Positions 21,503 through 32,064 of a DNA stretch of 64,000 nt are shown here, piece by piece (the first letter of the stretch is position 1; each line of letters begins with the position of its first letter). Below the pieces are notes generated by a model. That model had not been told where the DNA came from. It saw only the letters and a program-made list of their open reading frames with translations, and searched no databases. Source of the stretch: an uncultured Pelagibacteraceae bacterium (GTDB taxonomy: Bacteria > Pseudomonadota > Alphaproteobacteria > Pelagibacterales > Pelagibacteraceae); the NCBI GenBank assembly GCA_902548405.1, contig CACCRN010000002.1:18874-82873 (forward strand). Direction: 5' to 3'. Position numbers and translations under genes: made by a program.

Positions 21503-22474
21503 ATGAATTCAGTAATAGTATCAAAAGCAGGTGGACCAGAAGTTTTAGAATATAAAGAACTTAAGCTTGAAGAACCAAAAGCTGATGAGGTGACGATTAA
21601 AAACCATGCTATTGGTTTAAATTATATTGATACTTATCATCGATCAGGACTTTATCCATTAACTCTTCCCTCTCCAATTGGCTTAGAGGGAGCTGGAGAA
21701 ATAACTAAAGTTGGCTTAGATGTAAAAGATTTTAAAGTGGGAGATAAAGTTGCATACTGTGCAGCTCCTCTTGGTGCCTATTCAACTCATAGAAATTATC
21801 CAACAAAAAACTTGGTAAAAGTTCCTGATAATGTTGATTTAGAAACTGCAGCAACTTTAATGACAAAAGGAATAACTACTTTTTATCTTTTACACAAAAC
21901 TTATCCTGTAAAATCTGGAGAAGACATTTTATTTCACGCGGCAGCTGGAGGTGTTGGTCAAATTTTTGGGCAGTGGGCTAAAAGTTTAGGATGCAATGTT
22001 ATTGGTACTGTCGGTTCTGATGAAAAAATAGAGAATGCAAAACAAAATGGCTACGACCATGTGATTAATTATAATAAAGACAATTTTGCTGAAAAAGTAA
22101 AAGAGATTACTGAAGGAAAAGGGTTGTCTGTTGTTTATGATGGAGTAGGAAAAAATACTTTTGATGGTTCAATTGAATGTTTAAAATTAAGAGGAATATT
22201 GGTTTCTTTTGGAAATGCATCTGGTCCTTTAGATCCTGTTAATGTTGCAAAATCAATTCAACCAAAAGGACTTTATTTAACAAGACCAAGTATTATGCAG
22301 TATACTACAACAAGAGAAGAGCTTGATGAAGCTGCAAATAAAGTTTTCGAAATGGCCTCAAGTGGAAAAGTAAAAGTAAAGATTTCAAAAAAATATCATC
22401 TAAAAAATATTGCACAAGCACATAAAGATTTAGAGTCTAGAGTTCTTACTGGTCCAGCAGTTATACTTCCTTAG
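21503..22474 (+). CDS. Quinone oxidoreductase (MDR family)
   Basis: GLNYIDTYHRSGLYP; AAAGGVGQIFGQWAKSLG; VVYDGVGKNTFD. Confidence 0.94.
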   Translation: MNSVIVSKAGGPEVLEYKELKLEEPKADEVTIKNHAIGLNYIDTYHRSGLYPLTLPSPIGLEGAGEITKVGLDVKDFKVGDKVAYCAAPLGAYSTHRNYPTKNLVKVPDNVDLETAATLMTKGITTFYLLHKTYPVKSGEDILFHAAAGGVGQIFGQWAKSLGCNVIGTVGSDEKIENAKQNGYDHVINYNKDNFAEKVKEITEGKGLSVVYDGVGKNTFDGSIECLKLRGILVSFGNASGPLDPVNVAKSIQPKGLYLTRPSIMQYTTTREELDEAANKVFEMASSGKVKVKISKKYHLKNIAQAHKDLESRVLTGPAVILP

Positions 22475-22884
22475 CCTACATCCACGTCCATATCAGACAT
22501 ATGGAGTTTAAGTGCATTCGTTGAAATTTGAATTTCTCTTATAAAAAAAATAATTGATATGATCATGGATAAACAACATGAGCCAAAAATTACTCTCGCT
22601 GCAAATACTTCATCCAAATAAAGTGCAAAAACTGTAAGCATATTAAATAGGAAGCCAAATGAAGCAAATAAAATTGTCCATCTAAGAAGTGTTATCCTGC
22701 CACTTAAATTTATAAACTGCTTCTTCCATTCAGGTGGAATATGCTTTTCATAAACATGCTCATCATGAAGTTGTCGAATTAAGATACTTAGAGAGTGAAA
22801 TCTGTTGCTATAAACACTCATTAGTAACGGAATAGCTGGAAACATTAATGCAGTAACTGTGTAGTCTATATTCATACGAATCAA
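22471..22884 (-). CDS. DUF2721-like membrane protein
   Basis: ALMFPAIPLLMSVYSNRFHSLSILIRQLH...LSGRITLLRWTIL pattern; two to three TM helices. Confidence 0.75.
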   Translation of the reverse strand: MIRMNIDYTVTALMFPAIPLLMSVYSNRFHSLSILIRQLHDEHVYEKHIPPEWKKQFINLSGRITLLRWTILFASFGFLFNMLTVFALYLDEVFAARVIFGSCCLSMIISIIFFIREIQISTNALKLHMSDMDVDVG

Positions 22885-22927
22885 TTTGATTATGAAACTA
22901 CCCTTTGTTATTTACAAGTAAAATATT

Positions 22928-23794
22928 ATGAACCAAATTAAACTTTTCATTGAATTAACAAGATTAAAAAAACCTATTGGCTACATGCTTTTATTTTGGC
23001 CATGTGCGTGGGGTCTAACTTTAGCTTATGATTTTTCATCAAGTTGGAATGACTATTATTTTTATTTAATATTATTTTTTATTGGTTCAGTTCTAATGCG
23101 TTCAGCTGGCTGCATCGTGAATGATATATTGGATAGAAAATTTGATGCTAAAGTTTTTAGGACTAAGGATCGACCCATAGCCTCAGGAAAAATTTCTGTA
23201 AAGCTGGCAATTGTTTACTCAATTATTCTTTGCTTATTAGCTTTTATAGTTTTAATTAATTTTAACTTATTTACTATAATTCTTGCATTAGGTTCAATGC
23301 CACTTGCATTTACATATCCTTTGATGAAGAGGTTTACTTATTGGCCTCAATTATTTTTAGGTATTACTTTCAATTATGGTTTGATACTTGGATGGACAGC
23401 AATAAATGGTGAAATTAATATAATCCCTATCTTATTTTATTTTGGAGCCATATTTTGGACATTAGGCTATGACACGATATATGGGTTCCAGGATATTAAG
23501 GATGACGAAATTATAGGGCTAAAATCAACATCTATAAAGTTTAAAGGAGATGCAAAAAAATTTCTATTTTTATGTTACTCAATTCTATTAGTTTTATTTT
23601 TGATCGGAGGATTTCTTATAGAATTTAAATATATTTATTATTTTTTATCTATATTTCCTCTTATGCATTTATTCTTATATCAAATGAAAGTTTTTAATCT
23701 TAATGATCCATTTAGTTGTTTAAAAGCTTTCAAAAGTAACAATTTATTTGGTCTAATTATTTTTATAAATATTTTAATCTCTAAAAACTTTTAA
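22928..23794 (+). CDS. ubiA: 4-hydroxybenzoate polyprenyltransferase
   Basis: LTRLKKPIGYMLLFWPCAWGL; RSAGCIVNDILDRKFDAKVFRTKDRPIASG; YDTIYGFQDIKDD. Confidence 0.94.
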   Translation: MNQIKLFIELTRLKKPIGYMLLFWPCAWGLTLAYDFSSSWNDYYFYLILFFIGSVLMRSAGCIVNDILDRKFDAKVFRTKDRPIASGKISVKLAIVYSIILCLLAFIVLINFNLFTIILALGSMPLAFTYPLMKRFTYWPQLFLGITFNYGLILGWTAINGEINIIPILFYFGAIFWTLGYDTIYGFQDIKDDEIIGLKSTSIKFKGDAKKFLFLCYSILLVLFLIGGFLIEFKYIYYFLSIFPLMHLFLYQMKVFNLNDPFSCLKAFKSNNLFGLIIFINILISKNF

Positions 23795-25530
23795 TGAATA
23801 AATCAGAAATTTATAAAAGATTGTATCAGGACTATTCAAAAAACTATTTAAATAAAATTTTTTTATCAGCTTTTTTATCTATATTAGTAGCTGGGAGCAC
23901 TTCTTCAATTGCATGGCTTTTAGATCCTGCAATAAAAAAACTTTTTATTGATAAAGATCAATCATTATTAGTTTTGATACCTTTAATGATAATATTCGCT
24001 TTTACAACCAAAGGTCTATCTCTGTACTTTGCAAAAGCAACAATGATAGGCGTTGGGGAATCGATTAAAAAAAAATTGCAATACGACATGGTAAATAATT
24101 TGGTTTCAACGGATACACAAATTATTGACAAAAAACATTCGGGAAAATTTATCTCGAATCTAACTTATGATGTTACACACATTACAAATTTACTTAGTAA
24201 TGCAATATTAACTTTATTCAAAGATTCCTTAACTCTAGTTGGTTTATTAATAGTTATGTTTTCACAAAATTGGAAATTAGCTCTTATTTCTATTATCATG
24301 ATACCATTGGCAAGCTTATCTGCTAAAACTTTAGGAAAAAGAATCAGTAAAGTAGCTACAGAAGCTCAAGAAAAATCAGGTTTTCTAACTACCTATTTGG
24401 TTGAACTTTTCAAAAATCACAAACTAATTAAAATTTTTCAAAAAGAGGAATTCGAAAAAAAAAGAGCTGATTTATTTTTAACAGAATTAAAAGAGAAAAA
24501 TCAAAAAATACAAACTGTATTTGTAAGGATGTCTCCAATTATGGAGACTTTAACAGGTATAATGATTGCGATTTTAATTTTTTATTCAGGATTGCTAATG
24601 TCAAGAGGGGAACTGGAAATTAATAATTTTTTTTCTTTTTTAGCAGCAATGATGTTAGCATATCAACCTGTAAGAGCTCTATCCACATTGAACTTAGTGG
24701 CAAATCAAGGTTTATCTGCAGCCTCAAGAATTTTACCAATAATTGATCAACAAAATAAAATAAAAGATAAAATTAATTCAGAAGCTCTTAAGATAAAAAA
24801 TTCAAAAATTAAATTTTCAAATGTTAATTTTGCTTATGAAGAACAAGGAGAACAAACTTTAAATTCAATAAGCCTAACATTTGAAGGAGGTAAAATGACG
24901 TCGTTAGTTGGGCATAGTGGTTCGGGTAAATCTACAATTATGAATTTAATTCCTAGATTTTATGATAAAATTTCTGGAGATATTTCAATAGACGATCAAT
25001 CAATATATGATGTAAGCATTAAGACTCTAAGAAATGAGATTTCTCTTGTAAGTCAAGAAACTACACTTTTTGATGATACTATTATGAATAATATAAAGTA
25101 TGCTAAAGAGCACGCTACTGATGAAGAGATTTATAAAGTTTCAAAATTATCTTTTTGTGAAGAATTTATAAATAATTTACCAAACAAATATGAAACTATA
25201 ATTGGTGAAAATGGAGTTAGATTATCTGGGGGAGAAAAACAAAGGCTTTCAATTGCTAGAGCTATGATGAAAGATAGTTCAATCATTCTTCTTGACGAAG
25301 CAACTTCATCCTTAGACTCGGAAACGGAAACAAAAATTCAAGAAGCTTTAAAAATTTTAACTAAAAATAAAACAACAGTTGTTATAGCTCATAGACTTTC
25401 AACCATTCTAAAATCTAATAATATTTACTTGATTGATAAAGGAAAAATTATTGATAACGGAAAACACGAAGATTTGCTTAAAAATTCTAATCTTTATAAA
25501 AGTTTTTATGAAAAACAAATACAAAAGTAA
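23794..25530 (+). CDS. ABC transporter permease/ATPase (MsbA-like lipid flippase)
   Basis: GHSGSGKSTIMNLIPRF; LSGGEKQRLSIARAM; IILLDEATSSLDSE; next to kdtA-lpxK. Confidence 0.9.
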   Translation: MNKSEIYKRLYQDYSKNYLNKIFLSAFLSILVAGSTSSIAWLLDPAIKKLFIDKDQSLLVLIPLMIIFAFTTKGLSLYFAKATMIGVGESIKKKLQYDMVNNLVSTDTQIIDKKHSGKFISNLTYDVTHITNLLSNAILTLFKDSLTLVGLLIVMFSQNWKLALISIIMIPLASLSAKTLGKRISKVATEAQEKSGFLTTYLVELFKNHKLIKIFQKEEFEKKRADLFLTELKEKNQKIQTVFVRMSPIMETLTGIMIAILIFYSGLLMSRGELEINNFFSFLAAMMLAYQPVRALSTLNLVANQGLSAASRILPIIDQQNKIKDKINSEALKIKNSKIKFSNVNFAYEEQGEQTLNSISLTFEGGKMTSLVGHSGSGKSTIMNLIPRFYDKISGDISIDDQSIYDVSIKTLRNEISLVSQETTLFDDTIMNNIKYAKEHATDEEIYKVSKLSFCEEFINNLPNKYETIIGENGVRLSGGEKQRLSIARAMMKDSSIILLDEATSSLDSETETKIQEALKILTKNKTTVVIAHRLSTILKSNNIYLIDKGKIIDNGKHEDLLKNSNLYKSFYEKQIQK

Positions 25531-25532
25531 AA

Positions 25533-26783
25533 ATGCTATTTCTTTATCAAATAATTATTTTAATTATTTTAATATTATCTCCTTTAATAATTATTTTTAG
25601 GATAGTAAAAAAAAAAGAACATAAACAAAGATTTATAGAAAAATTTAGTTTTCCGTCAAAGAAAAGAATCAATGGTAAGCTCATTTGGTTTCATGGAGCA
25701 AGTGTGGGTGAAATTATGAGTGTTGTACCTTTAATAAAACATTATGAAAAAAATAAATCTATTAAACAAATATTAATTACATCTAGCACATTAAGTTCCT
25801 CAAAAATTATTAAAAAATTTAAGTTTAAAAAAACTATACATCAATTTTACCCTATGGATTTCTATCTATTTACAAATAGATTTTTGGATTTTTGGAAACC
25901 AGATGTTTCAATATTTATAGACTCAGAAATTTGGCCTTGCATGTTTCAAAATATTAAAAAAAGAAAAATTCCTCTCATTTTGATAAACGCAAGATTAACA
26001 AAAAAAACTTATAATAATTGGATGAAAATCAAGAACTTTGGGAAATCAGTATTTGATAATTTAACAATTGCCTATCCACAAAATAGAGAAACAAATTCTT
26101 ATTTAAAAAAACTCACAAGTAGTAATATTGATCATCTAGGAAATTTAAAATTTGTAGAGATTGGAAATTATCATTTTGATAAATTTAAATCCAATTTAGA
26201 GTCTGAATTTAAAAAAAAAAAAATTTGGGTTGCTTCAAGTACACATAATCCAGAGGAAACATTTTGCGGTAAAACACACATTTACCTTAAAAAAAAATAT
26301 AAAAATCTTTTAACAATAATTATTCCAAGACACATACATAGAACAAATAAAATCAGTTCTGAATTAAATAATCTTGGACTAAAAGTTACTTTACATAGTT
26401 CTAAAAATCAAAATCTTAAAAATACAGATATCTATTTAGTTGATAGCTTTGGTGAAACAAAAAAATTTCACAAAATCAGTTCATCAGTTTTTTTGGGTGG
26501 CTCCATAACAAATAGAGGCGGGCAAAATCCATTAGAAGCAGCAAGATTTGGTGCTAATATTTTACATGGTCCAGATATCAGCAATTTTACTGATATCTAT
26601 AAACTCCTTAAATCTTTAAATGTCTCAAAAACTATTTATTCTCCAAAACAATTAGCGTCGTCAATTAGATTCAAAAAAAATAATAATACTGGGATCAAAA
26701 TAAAAAATATTGGAGATAAAATTTTAAAAAAAACTATAAAAGAACTTGATAAATATATCCTAAATGAATTTAAAAAAACCTAG
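25533..26783 (+). CDS. waaA: 3-deoxy-D-manno-octulosonic acid (Kdo) transferase
   Basis: WFHGASVGEIMSVVPLI; SEIWPCMFQNIKKRKIPLILINARL; GGSITNRGGQNPLEAARFG. Confidence 0.92.
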   Translation: MLFLYQIIILIILILSPLIIIFRIVKKKEHKQRFIEKFSFPSKKRINGKLIWFHGASVGEIMSVVPLIKHYEKNKSIKQILITSSTLSSSKIIKKFKFKKTIHQFYPMDFYLFTNRFLDFWKPDVSIFIDSEIWPCMFQNIKKRKIPLILINARLTKKTYNNWMKIKNFGKSVFDNLTIAYPQNRETNSYLKKLTSSNIDHLGNLKFVEIGNYHFDKFKSNLESEFKKKKIWVASSTHNPEETFCGKTHIYLKKKYKNLLTIIIPRHIHRTNKISSELNNLGLKVTLHSSKNQNLKNTDIYLVDSFGETKKFHKISSSVFLGGSITNRGGQNPLEAARFGANILHGPDISNFTDIYKLLKSLNVSKTIYSPKQLASSIRFKKNNNTGIKIKNIGDKILKKTIKELDKYILNEFKKT

Positions 26784-27690
26784 ATTTTGGGAAAATGAAA
26801 AACCTAATTTGTTGGCGTACATATTGCTTCCTCTTGCAAAATTAATTCAATTATTAAGTTTTTTAAAAAGTAAGCAAAAAAAAAATAAATTTAAAATTAA
26901 AACTATCTGTATTGGAAATATTTATTTAGGGGGTACTGGTAAAACATCATTATGTGTAGAACTTAAAAATATTTTAGAAAAAAAAAATAAAAAAACTTGT
27001 TTTGTAAAAAAATTTTACAGCAATCAACAAGATGAACAAATTCTCTTAAAAAATTACGGTCAACTTTTTTTGTCTAATAAAAGATCTGATGCTATCAAAG
27101 ATGCAGAAGATAAAGGCTTTGAGATTGCTATCTTGGATGATGGTCTCCAGGATCAAAGTATTGACTATGATACAAAAATAATTTGTTTTAATAATTTAAA
27201 TTGGATTGGAAATGGCCTTACCATACCATCAGGTCCTTTAAGAGAGGGTTTAAACAACCTAAAAAATTATAAGCAAGTATTTATAAACGGTAACTTAGAA
27301 AATTTGGAATATTTGAAAAAAAAAATTTTAAAAATAAACCCAGAAATAAACATCAATGTTGGAAAATATATTCCAGAAAATTTAGATGAATTTAATATTG
27401 AAGATAAATATTTAGTATTTTCAGGTATTGGTAATCACAAAACACTTGTTTCAATGATGAAAGAATATAGTTTTAAAATTTTAAAAGATTTAGAATTTCC
27501 AGATCACTATCAATATAAAGATAATGATATAAAAAAAATAACTAATTTAGCAAAAGAGTTAGATTGTAAAATAGTGACAACTGAAAAAGATTTTTTACGA
27601 TTGAAAAATATGAATTTCGAAAATTTGAAATTTATAAAATCTAAGTTGAAAATCTTGGAGGAAGAAAAATTTATTAAATCAATTATTTAA
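26764..27690 (+). CDS. lpxK: Tetraacyldisaccharide 4'-kinase
   Basis: IGNIYLGGTGKTSLCVEL; ILDDGLQDQSI; PSGPLREGL. Confidence 0.92.
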   Translation: MNLKKPRFWENEKPNLLAYILLPLAKLIQLLSFLKSKQKKNKFKIKTICIGNIYLGGTGKTSLCVELKNILEKKNKKTCFVKKFYSNQQDEQILLKNYGQLFLSNKRSDAIKDAEDKGFEIAILDDGLQDQSIDYDTKIICFNNLNWIGNGLTIPSGPLREGLNNLKNYKQVFINGNLENLEYLKKKILKINPEININVGKYIPENLDEFNIEDKYLVFSGIGNHKTLVSMMKEYSFKILKDLEFPDHYQYKDNDIKKITNLAKELDCKIVTTEKDFLRLKNMNFENLKFIKSKLKILEEEKFIKSII

Positions 27691-27693
27691 AAT

Positions 27694-28554
27694 ATGAAAC
27701 TTATAAAATATTTATTTCAATTTTTACTGGCTATTTTTTGTTTTGTATTTTTTAAAATATTAGGGGCCAAATTAGCTTCAGGATTAAGTGGAAAAATATT
27801 TGAAAAAATTGGACCATTTTTTAGGTCTAAAAAAATAATTGATGAAAATATTAAAAGAGCAATTCCTAATATAAATGATGAACAATTAAATAATATCAAA
27901 ATATCAATGTGGAACAACTATGGAAGAGTGTTTGCTGAATATATTTTTATTAAAGATTTTAGGAAAGGGAATTTAGAAGAGAATATAGAAATTAAAGGTG
28001 AAGAAGTTTTAGATGAAATAAAGAAAAAAAATTTACAAGTAATTTTTATATCAGGTCATTTTAGTAATTTTGAATTGATGGCAATGAGCTTGGAAAAAAA
28101 CGATATCAAACTTGCAACAATTTATCGTCCTTTAAATAATGTATTTTTAAATCTGATAATGGAAAAAATTAGAAAAAAATATATCTGTAAAAATCAAATT
28201 AAAAAAGGAATCGGTGGTCTAAAAAATTTGTTAAAATATAAAAAGCAAAATTTTTCAACTGCATTAATGATAGATCAAAGAGTATCGGAAGGTATTTTAA
28301 GTGATTTGTTTAACAAAAAAGCATTAACCACAACCATACCGGCACAATTGGTTAAAAAATATAACATTCCCATAGTGCCCGTCTTTATAGAAAGAATAAA
28401 TGATTTAAAATTTAAAATAACTATCGATAAACCAATATTTTTTTCAAAAGATATCTCAATAAATTCTATTACTGATGAACTAAATAAAATTCTAGGAAAA
28501 ATGATAATACAAAAACCTGAGCATTGGATTTGGACTCATAACCGTTGGAAGTAA
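27694..28554 (+). CDS. Lysophospholipid/lipid A acyltransferase (LpxL/HtrB family)
   Basis: ISGHFSNFELMA (HX4E/D-type motif); IYRPLNN; DQRVSEG; follows lpxK. Confidence 0.85.
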   Translation: MKLIKYLFQFLLAIFCFVFFKILGAKLASGLSGKIFEKIGPFFRSKKIIDENIKRAIPNINDEQLNNIKISMWNNYGRVFAEYIFIKDFRKGNLEENIEIKGEEVLDEIKKKNLQVIFISGHFSNFELMAMSLEKNDIKLATIYRPLNNVFLNLIMEKIRKKYICKNQIKKGIGGLKNLLKYKKQNFSTALMIDQRVSEGILSDLFNKKALTTTIPAQLVKKYNIPIVPVFIERINDLKFKITIDKPIFFSKDISINSITDELNKILGKMIIQKPEHWIWTHNRWK

Positions 28555-28564
28555 ATTTATTATT

Positions 28565-28753
28565 TTATGATATTTCTCTTTTTTTATTTGCTTCTATATA
28601 TGAATAGTATGCTTCCTGCCTATCTACATTCCAATAGGTTAAATTTTCTAACATAATTTTTTTTCCTGAAATAGCACATATAACATAATCGCCAGCTTCT
28701 AACACATTAAAGTTATTAGGTAGATATTTTAATTTAGCTAATTTATTTTTCAT
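28565..28753 (-). CDS. DUF2093-like small protein (start refined to MKNKLAKL at 28753)
   Basis: KLKYLPNNFNVLEAGDYVICAISGKKIMLENLTYWNVDRQEAYYS pattern; located next to lpxK/lpxL. Confidence 0.75.
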   Translation of the reverse strand: MKNKLAKLKYLPNNFNVLEAGDYVICAISGKKIMLENLTYWNVDRQEAYYSYIEANKKREIS

Positions 28754-28776
28754 TTCTAAGATATATAAATAGTTAT

Positions 28777-30042
28777 ATGAAAATTGCAATTTTAGGTAGT
28801 GGAGGAAGAGAACATGCTCTTACATTTTCAATATCTAAATCAAATAAAGTTAATAAAATTTACTGTATACCTGGTAATGCCGGAACATCCTCACTAGCTG
28901 AAAATATATCTATAGATATAAATAATTTTGAATCAATATATGAGTTTTTAAAAAAAAATAATATCGATTTTGTTGTTGTTGGACCTGAAGATCCGCTTGT
29001 AAATGGTATTGTGGATTATTTGGAAAAGTTAAATATAAAAGTTTTCGGACCTAATAAAATTGCTTCACAACTTGAAGGTTCAAAAATTTTCACAAAAAAT
29101 TTATGCAAAAAATATAACATACCAACAGCAGAATTTGGTGTTTTTGAAAATGCTGAGGAATCTTATAATTATATTGATAATGCAAAGCACCCTTTAGTAA
29201 TTAAGGCAGATAATTTAGCAGCTGGTAAAGGTGTTTATATTTGTAGAGAAAAAAAAGAATCATATTTAGCAGTGAAAGAGATATTTGACGGTAAGTTTGG
29301 AACTGCAAAAAATATTCTGTTTGAAGAATTTTTAGAAGGTGAAGAAATGAGTTATTTTATTGTTAGTGATGGAAAAACATTCAAATATTTTGGATCGGCT
29401 CAAGATCATAAAAGAGTTGGAGAGGGAGACAAAGGTAAAAATACTGGAGGGATGGGTGCTTACTCACCATCAAGATTATTTAATAAAGAATTAGAGCAAA
29501 AAATTTTAGAAAAAATAATAAGACCAACATTAAAAGGCATAAATGATTTAGGAACAAAATATAGAGGTTTTCTATATGCTGGATTAATGATTGTTAAGAA
29601 TGAACCATTTTTAATTGAATACAATGTAAGGATGGGTGACCCCGAGTGCCAAACAATTTTGCCAACTTTAGACACTGATATCATTAAAATTTTTCAATCG
29701 TGTATCGATGAGAAACTTGATGAAATAGAGATAAAATGGATAAACAAAAAAAGTTTGTGTGTCGTATTATGCTCAAATGGTTATCCAGACAAATATGAAA
29801 AAAATATAATTATAAATAATTTTGAGAAATTAAACTTAAATGAAAATAATTATCTTTTTCATGCTGGGACACAAAAAAAAGATAATAAAATTTATGCTAT
29901 TGGAGGCAGAGTATTAAATTTTATATCACTTTCAAAAAAATATATTGAAGCTAAAAAAAATATCCATGAAAACTTAGAAAAATTAAACTGGGAAAAAGGT
30001 TTTTTTAGAAAAGATATTGGGCACAAAGTCATTAATAAATGA
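28777..30042 (+). CDS. purD: Phosphoribosylamine-glycine ligase
   Basis: ILGSGGREHALTFSI; VVVGPEDPLVNG; NVRMGDPECQTILP. Confidence 0.97.
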   Translation: MKIAILGSGGREHALTFSISKSNKVNKIYCIPGNAGTSSLAENISIDINNFESIYEFLKKNNIDFVVVGPEDPLVNGIVDYLEKLNIKVFGPNKIASQLEGSKIFTKNLCKKYNIPTAEFGVFENAEESYNYIDNAKHPLVIKADNLAAGKGVYICREKKESYLAVKEIFDGKFGTAKNILFEEFLEGEEMSYFIVSDGKTFKYFGSAQDHKRVGEGDKGKNTGGMGAYSPSRLFNKELEQKILEKIIRPTLKGINDLGTKYRGFLYAGLMIVKNEPFLIEYNVRMGDPECQTILPTLDTDIIKIFQSCIDEKLDEIEIKWINKKSLCVVLCSNGYPDKYEKNIIINNFEKLNLNENNYLFHAGTQKKDNKIYAIGGRVLNFISLSKKYIEAKKNIHENLEKLNWEKGFFRKDIGHKVINK

Positions 30043-30602
30043 GAATTATTGGTGGTAATTTTAAAGGTAAAAAAATTCTTGAACCTAAAGATAAAGAAAC
30101 GAGACCTTTAAAAGATTTAACAAAAGAATCTATTTTTAATATTATTAATCATTCAAATAAATTTACTATAGACCTTGAAAAATCTTATGTTTTAGATTTA
30201 TTTTCTGGAACAGGATCTTTTGGTTTAGAATGTTTATCAAGAAAAGCAAAGAAGGTATGTTTTGTAGAAAATTACAAAGGAATATTACCAATATTAAAAA
30301 AAAATTTATCAAATTTAAAAATGGTCAAAAATTATTCAATTATTGAGAAAAATATTTTAGTTAATATTGATTTTTTAGAAAAAAAAGAAAAGTTTGATAT
30401 TATTTTTTTAGATCCTCCATACAAAAAAAGAGAAATTAATACTATTTTAAATAATCTTTCTAAATTCAAAATTCTCAAATCAAATGGGATAATAATTATT
30501 CATAGGCATAAAAAAGAAAGAGATAAATTTCCAGATAATTTTAAGATTATTGAAGAAAAAAAATATGGAATTTCAAAAATAATATTTGGAAAATTTGTTT
30601 AA
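30039..30602 (+). CDS. rsmD: 16S rRNA (guanine966-N2)-methyltransferase
   Basis: MRIIGGNFKGKKI; RPLKDLTKESIFNII; DLFSGTGSFGLECLSR; FLDPPYKK. Confidence 0.93.
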   Translation: MRIIGGNFKGKKILEPKDKETRPLKDLTKESIFNIINHSNKFTIDLEKSYVLDLFSGTGSFGLECLSRKAKKVCFVENYKGILPILKKNLSNLKMVKNYSIIEKNILVNIDFLEKKEKFDIIFLDPPYKKREINTILNNLSKFKILKSNGIIIIHRHKKERDKFPDNFKIIEEKKYGISKIIFGKFV

Positions 30603-31753
30603 CCTAAAATTTTCTTTGTTTCAGTTTTAATTAATTCTACAGCTGGTTGATCAAAAGGGTTGATTTTAAGAGCTCTTCCCAACAATATTGTTTCTAAAAT
30701 AAAGAAAGTAAAAAGTTCTCCTAGAGTTTTTTCATCTCTTTTCAAAATTTCAAAACTCCTAAAAGGTATTTTCTTATTTTTAAAAACATTCTCTGTAGCT
30801 TTTTTTTGAGCATAAACAATATGATCAATATCTTTATTTTTTAAATAACTTTGGATTTGTAAAATTTGACTATTATTTATTTTTAGAGAATTTTTTTCTT
30901 TAACATAAAAAAATGTAAAAAAATTATTTTTAAAACCATCTAAATATAATTGCATGACACTATGATTGTCTTTCGGCATATTTGAAACTATAGGAAGAAT
31001 TCCAACACCTTTTTTACCTAAACTTTCAGCAACTAATTGTTGGTACCAATTAAATAAATTCGTAGATTTTTCATCATAATTTATAATGACTGAGTTAAAT
31101 TTTTTTCTCTTTGCAAAATATAAAATTTGATCGACATTACTTATTAAAGAATTTAAATAATTTTTATTTTTAACTAAACTGTTCAATTGTTTAAATTTAG
31201 AAGAGTCTAGTCCCATCAACTCTGCTGGTAGCATTCCTACTTCTGATAAAACAGAATATCTGCCCCCTATGAAATTATTATGATGAATTATTTCTGATTT
31301 AAATTTTTCAGCTAAAATATGAAGATAGTTTTTTTTATTTTCTGTAATGAATATATTTTTATTTTTATTTTGAACAAAAATATTTGTATTTACAATTGTT
31401 TCTGTTGTATTTCCAGATTTAGAGATTATTAAATTTAAACATCTTTTATTTTGATTTTTTTTTATATGTGGTTGAAGATTGTCTAAAAATTCAAATTTTT
31501 TCTTTATTTTATGTTCTAAAAAATCATATATCGCATGGGCTCCTAATGAAGACCCCCCCATACCTATAACTCTATAATGAATAAAGTTTTTAAATTTCGA
31601 TATTTTGCTTTTATTAAAATTATTTTTATATTCTTTTCTTAAAGATTTAATAACGAAATTTTCCGCGTTAAGAAGATTTGTTAATTTTATTTTTAAGTTT
31701 TTCTTTAACTTTTTTTTTTTAAATAGTTTTAATTTTATGTTTTGTGTGAGCAT
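30599..31753 (-). CDS. pgi: Glucose-6-phosphate isomerase, short form (384 aa)
   Basis: GMGGSSLGAHAIYDFL; SKSGNTTET; GGRYSVLSEVGMLP; DNHSVMQLYLDG. Confidence 0.88.
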   Translation of the reverse strand: MLTQNIKLKLFKKKKLKKNLKIKLTNLLNAENFVIKSLRKEYKNNFNKSKISKFKNFIHYRVIGMGGSSLGAHAIYDFLEHKIKKKFEFLDNLQPHIKKNQNKRCLNLIISKSGNTTETIVNTNIFVQNKNKNIFITENKKNYLHILAEKFKSEIIHHNNFIGGRYSVLSEVGMLPAELMGLDSSKFKQLNSLVKNKNYLNSLISNVDQILYFAKRKKFNSVIINYDEKSTNLFNWYQQLVAESLGKKGVGILPIVSNMPKDNHSVMQLYLDGFKNNFFTFFYVKEKNSLKINNSQILQIQSYLKNKDIDHIVYAQKKATENVFKNKKIPFRSFEILKRDEKTLGELFTFFILETILLGRALKINPFDQPAVELIKTETKKILG

Positions 31754-32064
31754 TAATTATTTTTAATTTTGCCCAAAATAGTTTCCTCTAGATTACCACC
31801 GGATGTTTCTTGTTCAACATCTACATTATTATCTTTGATAAGATTTTTTATATTATTTTCTTTTTGTTGATCATTATCTATATTTTGATCAGGAATAGGT
31901 AATTCGTTAAATTCTGGTGGCATCACTAAAGGAGATTTTTTTTCTACTAAAAATTCATCACTGCTATTTTTTTTAGGGTTTTGAAATCCTTCTTTAATTG
32001 TACTACATCCTGAAAGAATAATTAAAGCTGTACCTATAATAAATAATAAGTTAAATTTTTTCAT
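31753..32064 (-). CDS. Small lipoprotein, DUF3035 (BamF-like) candidate
   Basis: Lipobox LIILSGCSTIKEG; SSDEFLVEKKSPLVMPPEF; immediately downstream of lspA. Confidence 0.65.
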   Translation of the reverse strand: MKKFNLLFIIGTALIILSGCSTIKEGFQNPKKNSSDEFLVEKKSPLVMPPEFNELPIPDQNIDNDQQKENNIKNLIKDNNVDVEQETSGGNLEETILGKIKNN

